Origin: Atkinsonella hypoxylon
Lineage: Eukaryota > Ascomycota > Sordariomycetes > Hypocreales > Clavicipitaceae
NCBI GenBank assembly: GCA_000729835.1
Contig: JFHB01000281.1
Coordinates: 1 to 32,386, forward strand
DNA length: 32,386 bases
Direction: 5' to 3'
In this document: in pieces, positions 21,656-30,832 of the stretch
Numbering within the stretch: the first letter of the stretch is position 1
Layout: each line of letters opens with the position of its first letter
Translations under genes and position numbers: made by a program
The notes under the pieces: model-generated
Databases searched by the model: none
What the model was told of the DNA's origin: nothing
What the model saw: only the letters and a program-made list of their open reading frames with translations

Positions 21656-22003
21656 TCACCTACCATAAAACCGATCGAACTCATTTGTGGCTTTCTGGGG
21701 AAGGTCACGGGCGGCCATCCATGAATTACATGATTCACCATAGCCTTTGAACTTGACCAAGTACTCCGTAATGCGACCACGTCCTCGCCTGCGAACGCGC
21801 TTCGCTAACAATTCCTCCACCGGTAAGTATCTGCTTCCTAGGTTGTTGGGGAATTGGGATTCGCATCTTGCAGAGGAAATCTCTAGTCTGGAAGGCAAGG
21901 TCATGAGCCGCGAGCTGCGACGTAATCCTTGGGTCAGTGTCATGTCAGAGACAGGTAACTGGCTGCTGGAATCCTTGTCTGGTACATTTTGAAGTTGATC
22001 AAA
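21656..22003 (-). CDS. Chromodomain: probable C-terminal exon of the orphan gene, or separate relic
   Basis: An open frame on the minus strand holds a recognisable chromodomain at about 21660-21815 (VEELLAKRVRRRG, EYLVKFKGY, NSWMAARDLP). It is preceded by QGLRRSSRLM. It lies in the same frame as the gene at 22004-23642, separated only by one TAA (22006-22004). An 84-nt intron, 22011-21928, would remove that stop in frame. Its donor GTCAAT is weak, but two CTGAC-type branch sites precede the acceptor CCCAAG. It would join the two into a protein of about 617 residues with a C-terminal chromodomain. Of the usual aromatic cage, Trp in LVKW is Phe, and NSWE reads NSWM, so methyl-lysine binding is uncertain. 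Fungal chromodomains also occur at the end of retrotransposon integrases, but no integrase is seen here. Confidence 0.6.
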   Translation of the reverse strand, partial: FDQLQNVPDKDSSSQLPVSDMTLTQGLRRSSRLMTLPSRLEISSARCESQFPNNLGSRYLPVEELLAKRVRRRGRGRITEYLVKFKGYGESCNSWMAARDLPQKATNEFDRFYGR

Positions 22004-23642
22004 TTATTGACCCATGTCTGTTGCGCCAACTCCATTTTTGCTGGCTTGTGAGCCGTGACCTTGAGAGCTTGGCTTCAGTCTCTTGAGGTTTGTCTGTATT
22101 AAGGCGTCGTCTTCGAATGCGACCTTTTTCCTCTTCCGCGAACCACCCTTTGACGTTACGGATTCGGGCTCAATCTCAGTCAAAGGCGCTGGCTCCACCA
22201 CCTGTCCAACAAGTTCAGTTTGACTAAGTTCGGCTTCAATTTTGGGTGCCTCCTCTAAAATCCACTCCACAAGATGTGTTTGGTTTACCACATTTTCCTC
22301 TGCTTTAACATGTCTGAAGGTGCCGCGAACAAAGTGAATAAGACGATCACTCCGCAGTTTGGTGAATTTGAGGTGCTCTTCCGCTGCCTCTAGTCGTTTC
22401 CGGGCCTTGACTAGCATTTGGATGCGCCGTGCCCTGGGAATACTCAGGCGATCAGGGTCCATCTGCGTCTTTCGGTAGACCCATTTCCCCTCTGATTTTG
22501 CATCTTGCACAGCCTTACAGGCCTGGTCTTCTTCCCGTTGACACCTAAAAGCCGACGCATCCGTGCGAACGAACGCTGGAGTCTCGTCGTCCAGAACCAT
22601 TCCTTCTTCTTTGAGCTTATTCCAAGCTTCGTCGTGTTCTGGCTTTAGACGCTCGTGACCTACAGTATAACGGTCGAGCCACCAGTACTCAAAGCCAAGG
22701 TATTCGATCCATGTTGATAATTTGTCCTGCTGCTTGGGGTCTTCTGATAGATGAAACGGTCGGGTGAAGCCATGCCGAGTCAACCGCGCTTGCACTGCCG
22801 CTTCGTATTCAGAGAAGTTATTGCATTCAGGCTCCCGCTGCCATCGGCGCTGCCAGTTGCGATGTCTTTGAATAAAATACCACGTTTCGCCCCTCTCCTT
22901 CAAACTTGTCGGATCGGCTTCAATCTCGTCCGCGTACTTGCCCCAGCCCACTTTCCTAAGACTCTGCTTTGTTCTCTCAACAAACGCTAGAAAGTCTTCT
23001 TCATCATGATTTTCCTGAATCCGTCTATTAACTAGTTGCCAAGTCCGGAAATTCTGCCACCTATGCCATTGTCTTTGGAATATATCATATTCGTCCAACC
23101 TGTCTCTCTCCGTTAGATTGTCCCAACGATAACCTCTCCGAAATGGCCGCAGCATTTCATCGTGTGATTCGGGATCATCTGCAACCGATTCTAGCATGCC
23201 AATCGGATACAGCGGGCGACCACCGTCATGAACCAGATTATTATATGCTTCCGTCTCTTTCCGTATAGTTATCTCTCGCGCAGTTTCATCTGGAGATTCG
23301 GTAACTCTTTCTCTTGATTGTGATCTGTCTTGTGATGGGATATCATCTCTGTTGGATAAATTATGCAAGAGCGCGTCGAGCTTGTCCAGGTCAAGCGGAC
23401 GCGACTTCATCGTTATAGCCCTAAGTAGGTATGAGTGGACGGAAACACTGGGGGAGGGAGGGGACATACTTTAGTCTCTCAGCAAGGCGGTTTCGATCTT
23501 CTTTTGACAATTCGGTCCAGTCATGGTCCACATGAAGCTCATATGTGCCATCTGGTTGGCGGCGCTTCTCCATCAACTCGGCGAGCTGTGCATCGCTTAA
23601 GGCGAATAGATCGCCAACGGCCGAAAGTCTTGCGGAGCACAT
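22004..23642 (-). CDS. Trp/Arg-rich orphan-family protein (uncharacterised, filamentous fungi)
   Basis: Exon 1 is 23642-23470 and exon 2 is 23420-22004, separated by a 49-nt intron (donor GTATGT, acceptor ACTTAG). The product is 529 residues if translation ends at 22004. The N-terminus carries FALSDAQLAELMEKRR and HDWTELSKEDRNRLAERL. The middle is rich in tryptophan and charged residues: GGRPLYPIGM, RPFRRGYRWDNL, RQWHRWQNFRTWQLVNRRI, RHGFTRPFHL, WIEYLGFEYWWLDRYT. A helical Arg/Lys/Glu-rich part follows. The C-terminus is basic with a likely nuclear signal (GGSRKRKKVAFED). I recognise the pattern as a multi-copy orphan family in Fusarium- and Colletotrichum-like genomes; no function is established. 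It is transcribed head-to-head with the FHA-kinase gene, whose start lies about 1.2 kb away, and a chromodomain sits directly downstream. Confidence 0.82.
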
Positions 23643-23865
23643 TCTGCGTGGGAATCACGGAAGCATTGCCTGCACTTTTGGAGTTGAAAGAGTCAAGTGG
23701 GAAATGTGGTGCGAGCGATCGTATTGAATCGCCAGAGTTGGAGGTGTATAGTAGGTAACCTCAGGCATTGATGCGTTGCGACCTGGCTGGTGGGTGGTCG
23801 TGCACGGGTCTCGACTTCTCCCGTCTGCACTAAACATGAGTAACGTTAGCCAGCCGGGGTTCCTA

Positions 23866-24577
23866 TTTCGAGCTGACCGTTAATAGACTCCTTGCCCCCT
23901 GTTAAGTCACAAAGCAAACTGCATTGTTATGTTTCACCTCGTTGGTTCCAGGGAGGTGCAGGATATTGAGAACATTGGACAGGAAGATGATAAAGAGGAA
24001 TACAATATAACCCCTGTATTCCGTATGATTTTGCAGGAATACAAGCCCCTCTTTTAGGTACTCGCTAACAGCTGTATCTAGTGTACAGAGACCGTATAGG
24101 CTAGCGTTAGATTAACTTAAAACATTCTCTTGATTATCTAAGTGGAAAGATATTATCTAAAGCTATTACAAGCGTTTAGACTGCTGTGCTAGCGGATTAC
24201 TTAGGTATATAGTGCATTCTATGCCCTGCAGGCTAGAAGCTGCTAGGGAGGCACAAGGTAGGTACCTAGGTATCCTGGTATATAGGTACCTACCTAGGTA
24301 GGTAGGCAGTAACTATATATAGGGTATTGAACGCCACTAAAAGACACATTCCCTTTCATGTAATTTTCCTTTGACTAAAAGTCACTTCTAGCTCCACACT
24401 ATAGCCCATGCATTTCCGAGCTGACCGTTGATAGGCTCCTTCCCCCCTGTTAAGTCACAAAGCAAACTGTATGGTACGTGCACTCACATGAGTACCTAAT
24501 GTTGTGTTTCGCCTCGTTGGTTCCAGGGAGGTGCAGGATATTGAGAACGATTGGACAGGAGTTGATAAAGAGGAATA
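23866..24577 (+). repeat. Direct duplication of a promoter-region block (two copies)
   Basis: Copy A at about 23866-24004 and copy B at about 24413-24577 share long matching runs. Examples are GTTAAGTCACAAAGCAAACT, CTCGTTGGTTCCAGGGAGGT, GCAGGATATTGAGAAC and GATAAAGAGGAATAC. Copy B has about 26 extra bases after AAGCAAACTGTATG. Several differences are A in copy A against G in copy B (TTAATAGAC vs TTGATAGGC, TTTCACC vs TTTCGCC), as repeat-induced mutation would leave. The copies are about 410 bp apart. Confidence 0.9.
24256..24310. repeat. Palindromic AGGTACCT/CCTAGG repeat cluster
   Basis: AGGTAGGTACCT at about 24256-24267 and its reverse complement AGGTACCTACCT at about 24284-24295 can form a 12-bp hairpin stem. 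Further TAGGTAGG units follow. Similar sequence occurs near 9,596, near 19,300 and at 28,441-28,480. Confidence 0.8.
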
Positions 24578-24681
24578 CGTGCAAGTCATCATTGATGCCT
24601 GTTGTTTCCCTCTACGGCCATAAAAGTTCACCGATCCCAGGCACTTAACGATGTCCATTCCTCGACTTCGATCTAGCACTC

Positions 24682-24886
24682 CTCACCAAACATCAAAGGC
24701 CCTATTGATACTGAAGACCTCATTGCCCGTGTGTATTCCTTCTATGATTAACTCACCAGACATCAAAGGCCCTATGGATGCTGAAGACCTCATTGCCCGT
24801 GTGTATTCCTTCTATGATTAACTCACCAGACATCAAAGGCCCTATGGATGCTGAAGACCTCATTGCCCGTGTGTATTCCTTCCATG
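24682..24886 (+). repeat. 70-bp tandem repeat, three copies, overlapping the kinase start codon
   Basis: Copies begin at 24682, 24752 and 24822. Copies 1 and 2 are complete 70-bp units ending in CTATGATTAA; copy 3 runs into the coding sequence. Copy 1 differs by a few bases (ATTGATACTG for ATGGATGCTG) and so lacks the start codon. Because 70 is not a multiple of three, successive copies are read in different frames. Confidence 0.95.
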
Positions 24887-27880
24887 ACACAGGAAATCAG
24901 GATGAACACGACCATGCTACAAAGGGAATCAAGGGCAGTACATTTCATGTACCGCCCCCATATGAAAAACCTAGGCAAGAGGTTCGGTATGGGCGTGACG
25001 ACCGGGAGACAACCGAACCCCCGGATGAGCCTAGTGACAGACAGCCATCCGAATTTGATGGCAAGCATTGCATCGAGCTCAGATTCAGCAGGATCCCACG
25101 ATCGTCTTATGGAATCTTATTTGGATGCAGCAATAAGTGTGATGTGATCCTGCCTAATCTAAAGGGTCTCAGCAACTACCACTTCAGCTTAACATTCGAC
25201 GAACAGGGACGATTCATAGTAAAGGACTTAGGATCCGGTATTGGAACTGAAGTCACCTACAACGGAAAAGGAAAAGGTACCCGGCGCAAATTCAACTGGA
25301 TCGTTAGCGGCGACAAAAACGCTCATCTGTACGAGACTATAATCATCAAGGTACACGATCATGTCATGTTTCAGGTCGTTGCCGTTGAGCGTGATATACA
25401 ATGCCAAACATACATCGACAACGTCAGAGGGTTTTGTCAAGGCAGCGCGACGGCGGAAGGTCTTGTCGATGCCCTGGCCATCTCCCGAAGAGATACGGAG
25501 TTTCCCACGGGAGCACAAACGCCAGGTGACGGCTTTATCTACGTAAAAAATAAGATTGGCAAAGGTGGTTTTGGAGTTGCCATCCATTGTTGGAACGTGA
25601 GCACGGGGGATGAGTTTGTTGTCAAGAAGCCATCCAACGAGATGCAGAAGGTCGTCAAGCATGATAAGTATCGGAAGATGTGGAAGGAGGAAGCAGAAAA
25701 TTTGAGAAACCTCACACACGTCAGTAGTTTCTATGTTCGTATTGTTACAGCACTGACTTTCAACAGGATCACATTATAAAGCTACTTAAAGTGGTCGATG
25801 ACCCCCCGCAATTACACTTGGAATACGTCTCTGGAGGCCCTTTATCTAAACTGGAGAAAATAACAATTCCCGAAACCGTCTTGGTTCTTAGTCAGTGTCT
25901 TTCAGCGTTGGCATACCTGCATGGTGAGCAATTAGCGCATCGCGATATCTCACCAAACAATATTCTCGTTCGATCACGAGCGCCATTCGATGTTGTGCTT
26001 GCGGATTTTGGGCTATGCAAGAATGCTGCAGAGTTACGCACTCTGTGTGGCACTACTCCATATGGTGCACCCGAGATCTTTGAGGATAGCAGCGTCAAGC
26101 GCTACTCGACAGCTGTGGACATCTGGTCCCTTGGCGTGGTTGCGTGCAATAGCTTGGGAATCCTCCCAAGCTTCTCTAAATTTATGCAGGGTGTTGAGCA
26201 AAATACTAGTGAGGTGTCTTGGTGTCATACGATTGTTAATTCTCTTGGTGAGCTTAACCGTCGTCAACCTGACAGTCTAAAAGGATTCCTGCTCGCAAGC
26301 ATGCTAGTCATCCCTCCAGAAGGGCGAGATTCGGCTCAAGGTTGCTACAGAAGAGTAGAGGAGCTGCCTAGCCTTATCGTGAACACCGAAGCGTGTGACA
26401 GGGTCTCGGACGTCCTGTGGTGTGATGCTTCAAATATCGATCGCATCGACACCAACACAGATGAGCAGTCAACCATTCGACCCAGGCGAGCACCGGTCGC
26501 CGATGCTGGCTATATCGACATTGATGAGCAGTCAACGTCAACTGATGGAGTCAGTCCGACAGATCTAAGCTCCAGTGGTAGCGAAATAAGCCGCAGGTCT
26601 GCCGCGCCACCACCTTTATCACGCCAATTGGAAACAAGGTCAAACCTGAAGCGGTCAACAACAGAAATATCACCGCGGAGCCCCAGGCCGAAGCGTCGGG
26701 TCCGGCCATCGGTCCCGCAATTTCTCGGCAACCATGTCCCGGGTCTGCTGGATGCAGAAGCGGACGAGGAAGCGGACAAGGAAGCGGACAAGGAAGCGGA
26801 CAAGGAATCGGACGAAGCGGTGGCCTTGCTGCAGGGTTTTAGTGACGATGTACACCAGTATGTTGATCTTTTCTTATATTTACGCTCTGCTGCTAATGCA
26901 TCCGGCTAAGACAGGATAATCTGCCTGATCCGTCCTCAGAAGGCATCCCGTCGTGGCATCCATGGGATCCGGTCGAGGAGAGGCCTCTACATCGGGAAAG
27001 TTCCACTGGCTGGGCTCATGGTGATGTTCATTGTGATGGTTTACCACCCAGCAGCCCTGATGAGCAAAATACTTTTGATCTCAACGGCTTGACTGAGAGC
27101 AGTCATTTCGATCACACTGCACTTAGGACAGTACCGGCAAATGAAGACAGTACAGATCATGGCTGTCCGCAGCATGACCATGACGAACAGAAGGGGTCTA
27201 CTGGCCACGTGGAAGTACATCTGGGTCAAGCTAACCAGGCCTTAGCACAACAACCATCTACATGGGTAAATGGTTCGCACATGAGCACTCGGGAGCTCCT
27301 TCATCGCGGCGAGGTAGTTTACATGGTAATACGACAGCAAGCTGTGGAAATGCGCAAAAAGACTTGTCAACTCAATGCTTGCCAGATACTAAAAATCGCC
27401 GGAAGAGAAGCAGGTGGCTATCTGGAGATATTGAGGAACAATACTCACGTCGAACAGGGGCAGAGACACAATCTCTGGGTACCATTTAGAGACGGGGTGT
27501 TTCTAGCACAGAAAGTAGATGTTGTGGATGAATTGCAACCGTTACTTGATTTTGCAGGACGTCAGCTGCCACCCCGAGAAGAGAATTACTTTTTCCGGAA
27601 GGAGTCCCCGGCCGAAGACGTCCCAGACGTGGCCGACGACCCTTCAGCGCAGAGTCTAGGCAGCTCATCTGTTGCTAATGATGCCAAACCCGCTGCTTCA
27701 GCTAATCATGCTTCTATTAGCAGGCCGGAAAGCGTGACAGCATCTTCAGGTGGTCTTGATGGCAAAGACTCTGAATGGGACTCAGAAAGCATATACACTG
27801 GCTGTTGGTTCGATCCTTGTCATCCTCTTGGCGGTGGCTCGGGTCACGAGTCGTTGCAGCGCCAGTTCGCCGATTCTTAA
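24844..27880 (+). CDS. FHA-like / protein kinase / KilA-N (APSES-type) fusion protein
   Basis: Exons 24844-25719, 25767-26857 and 26911-27880 give about 978 residues. The first intron (47 nt, CTGAC branch) is in phase. The second (53 nt, GTATGT donor, CTAAT branch, CTAAG acceptor) is the only good choice that keeps frame. Residues about 75-182 resemble an FHA domain (GCSNKCDVILPNL, LSNYHFSLTF, VKDLGSGIGT), but the phosphopeptide-binding Arg is Cys95 and the usual Asn is Ile. The kinase runs from about 232 to 455: GKGGFGV, K261/K262, HRD at 350-352, DFG at 372-374, APE at 393-395, D410. All key catalytic residues are present, though the catalytic-loop Lys is Ser (HRDISPNN). Residues about 785-875 match KilA-N/APSES DNA-binding domains (QLNACQILKIAG, LWVPFRDGVFL, DELQPLL), then LPPREENYFF. 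A nuclear kinase that binds DNA itself is inferred. The start is the ATG in repeat copy 3; in-frame ATGs at 24778 and 24814 are alternatives. Confidence 0.9.
26756..26815 (+). repeat. 12-bp coding minisatellite in the kinase gene
   Basis: GCGGACAAGGAA-type units repeat about four to five times, encoding E-A-D-(E/K) repeats between the kinase domain and the KilA-N-like domain. The last units diverge. It lies in an acidic, probably disordered linker, where length variation between strains would be tolerated. Confidence 0.85.
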
Positions 27881-28875
27881 GGGTTTTTTTTGTCGTAGGT
27901 TGGTGAAATTTTGGAAACAGGGAAGATGATATTGAGTTGGGCGGAATCTAGGAATCGCTAGCTCTTCAGGAACGCAAAGGGGAATTTAGTCCTTCAACAG
28001 CAGTCGGGTCAATCATTCAGCCTCGCGACTTTGCGGCCTTTGGAACACAATCAGAAGATCATCGCTTGCACTGCTTACACCGCTTGATCGGCTACGACCA
28101 TGGCTAAATATGTGTGGTATCTTGAGACAAAGCTGCAATGTGATCGAAAAGGACGCCAAGTCCTTTTAGTGACACTATGGGGCTTCTCCTTACAGCACAG
28201 TATGTAACTTGATCCATCTGGTAGTTAAAGCAGCCGTCCACTGCCCATTGAAGTCGAGAGTTCCTTTGGTTGATATACTGAATAAAGTCATTATGAAGCT
28301 AATAAATGATATTTCTTTAGCATTATATGCTTATAATGTAAAGTTAATGACAAGAGAGGTTCGCCAGCTGCAGCAGTTCATTCGTTCATGGTTTCATACC
28401 TACCTACATAATTGCATGTACATACCAGACATGAATGTATGTAGGTACCTGGTACCTACCCGCTTAGGTACCTACAGGTACATAAGCCGTCTGTGTGCAG
28501 ACCCCGCCGCGACTGGTCCGTTGTCGTCGCACCAGACTACTTACTACATACATCCTTGATTTCACGCAAAGAAAATCCTGTAATTGCTTACTTTTCTGTT
28601 GCATCGCACGCCGGAGTAGAAGACTACTACGAATACTAGGTAGGTCTGAACGTCGTTGCTGAAGTGTTTGTTTCCCTCTAAACGACTTCACGTAAACGAA
28701 GCCCCCCCCCCCCCCTCCCCCGGTTTTCACCAATTGAACGGGCATTCCTTCAGTTCAAGCTAAAAGAAGACCTTGTCGTAAACTTGACCTCTAGGGGCGA
28801 CACTAAAATCAGCCTTTCGGTCGCGCGAACATCTCCGTGGGACCATTCAGGCGGCGTAGAAAGCCATCGCTCATA
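27881..28875. other. Intergenic region upstream of the bZIP gene
   Basis: About 1 kb. It contains TACCTACCTACATA and a near-perfect palindrome GTAGGTACC-T-GGTACCTAC at 28441-28459. A 14-C run followed by T and five more C lies at 28702-28721, about 155 bp upstream of the bZIP start. The frame at 28209-28559 shows no domain. No gene is seen. Confidence 0.6.
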
Positions 28876-30357
28876 ATGTCGTCCTCATTGTCGCCAGATC
28901 AGTGCGGCAGCAATCGTTCCCATAGCTCTCCCGAAGGCACATCAACCAGCCAAGATCGAAATGGCAACTCACCGCTAAATCTCGGCTTTCTGAAATCATT
29001 GACAGAGAAAAAGACTACTCGAGGTATGTATTTCCGGACCCGAAAACTTGTAAACTCGTATCACAACCATCCTGTCGGCTAACAAACACTTGCAAGAGGG
29101 CAACCCACCGAAGAGAAGAGGACCAAAGCCAGATAGCAAGCCCGCCCTTACTCGCAGACAGGAGTTAAACCGCCAGGCACAAAGGTACGCCGGTTGGGCA
29201 CATCTTTCGAAGCAGCACATTGTCTGATTTATTTGCGTCAAGGACTCACCGTGAGCGCAAGGAGCACTACATCAAGGCTCTAGAGGAGGAAGTGCTCAGG
29301 CTTAAGGAGCTATACAGCAATGCCTCTCAGAGCAAAATGAGGCTCGTCAACGAGAATCAACACTTGAAAGCACTGTTGGCTCACCACGGCATTCCTTATC
29401 CACGGGCAGGCGATCGTGACGATGGACCAAGTCCTGGTGCTACTGGTACTAGTCCTGGCAACAGTGCAGCGCCTGGGTCTTGCGCTTCATTTTCCCCAGG
29501 AGCCCAATCTGGGTCATCCGCTGGTCAGGCTACGACCTTCCAGTCCATGTCCGGCCAGCAGATGCGTCACGCATCACAGCAGCCCTCGAATCAAGGCGTT
29601 GATTTCGAGCAAGCTGGTATTGACTTCGTTCTAACGTACGATAACTCCGCTTCTACACGGGCCTACCTTTCACCACCCCCGCAGTGACCAAAGTCGAGTG
29701 GTTTGGGCATGGCTGGCTCATAGCTTCGTTCGGCTCATGTGCAGATCAGCGTTTACTAACGGTATCGGTGTTGGCCGATTTGTTCGGATAGACTCGAGAA
29801 GCCTTGCATGCAACATCTACCTTTCCTCCTTGACAGAGCCGAAGGGGGTGATCCGTGTGGTCACGCATTAATGGCAACGTGCCCGCCAGCGCCATTCAGT
29901 AAGCTGTCATCGCAAACTCCGTTTGGACACAGCCATACTCGAGACCACGGAGACGGTATCAACCCGGTTCAGGGAACCTGGGACATCAGCAAAGCTGATC
30001 TAGCGACACTGCTTGACCTGAGTCAGAAGCTTGACCTTGACGGTGAAATCACACCTGTGATGGCCTGGGGAATGATTCTGAATCATGCACGCTTCGCCGA
30101 CTTCCAACCAGAAGACTTTGCTAAAATTGCCGCGGAACTGGGACGTAAGGTTAGGTGTTATGGGTGAGTTCTGCCTCTCCATGTTTCTTTTTTTTTTGCT
30201 TTTCTATATCCTTTCTACTCATTTAGGTCAACCTATTTTCCTACGATGCACTGACAGACAGAACAGCTTCGGCGCCGTCATGGAGGAATTTGAGCTAAGA
30301 GACGCTTTTGAGAGCGTCTTGAATTCATACTCGGAGAGAGTAATAATGGCCCATTGA
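28876..30357 (+). CDS. bZIP transcription factor (five exons)
   Basis: Exons 28876-29023, 29097-29184, 29243-29635, 29792-30163 and 30267-30357 give about 363 residues. All junctions are in frame, and CTAAC, CTGAT or CTGAC branch sites lie before the acceptors. The basic region at residues 69-85 (RRQELNRQAQRTHRERK) contains the N-x2-A-Q-R-x2-R signature of Yap/AP-1-like fungal bZIPs. It is split across introns 1 and 2. Leucine heptad positions are L92, L99, A106, L113 and L120. A Ser/Gly/Pro-rich linker follows. The C-terminus is conserved-looking: FVLTLEKPCM formed by splicing exon 3 to 4, GHALMATCPP, TWDISKADLATLLDLS, GEITPVMAWGMI, GRKVRCYGFGAVMEEFELRDA formed by splicing exon 4 to 5. It should bind DNA as a dimer in the nucleus. 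I cannot assign a named orthologue. Confidence 0.92.
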
Positions 30358-30832
30358 CACCCTGCATTAGGTCAGCGCAGCTTTTCTCATGGTTTCTGCG
30401 CCATCCATGTCCCAAATGACTGTGCTATATCGCGATGGGTTCCAGTAGCGTTGAAGGAATTTTTGTAGACTTTTTGAATCGCTGTTTTGAATGGCACATC
30501 TATATATGCACGCACACTGCAATTACACGTCTAGACCATGCATCCATCATTCGCGTCAAATCCACTTCACAGAGTGTGCCGTGGTGCTTGGCAGGATGCA
30601 GACTTGGAAATGTAGGAATGTGGGCAGCCGGCTTGCCCAGATTGCCGACACAGGTGAGGCGCGGGGCAAGTCAAGTTTTCGGCACCGTGCCCCACACCCC
30701 ACCACAATTTTGGTCAACTTTGCGTCCAAATTCCTGCATCGCGAAACGTCGAGTTAGACCACGTTGCTGCGTGTCATCCAGATTTTCCTCATAGTCTTGT
30801 GCTTGGAAGAGACGCAGTTTACAGTCTCAAGG
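30358..30832. other. Intergenic region, putative eIF3d promoter
   Basis: About 475 bp between the bZIP stop and the eIF3d start codon. It should contain the bZIP 3' UTR and the eIF3d promoter and 5' UTR. I see no gene or clear regulatory motif. Confidence 0.5.

Larger units (their letters stand above)
23643..24650. other. Divergent intergenic region between orphan gene and FHA-kinase gene
   Basis: About 1 kb that must contain both promoters. It is built largely of repeats, listed separately: a duplicated block, palindromic AGGTACCT elements and, adjoining it, the 70-bp triplication. The middle (about 24,020-24,340) is A+T-rich. No gene is seen. Confidence 0.6.

Noticed and set aside
21466..21750. 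Plus-strand open frame opposite the chromodomain
   Set aside because: It is antisense to the chromodomain coding sequence and has no domain of its own.
21656..21943. Chromodomain as evidence for a full retrotransposon
   Set aside because: No reverse transcriptase, integrase core or long terminal repeats are visible nearby, so no mobile element is called.
26858..26914. Intron end at ACAG (26914) for the second kinase intron
   Set aside because: With the strong GTATGT donor it puts exon 3 in a frame that soon stops; the CTAAG acceptor at 26910 keeps the KilA-N frame open.
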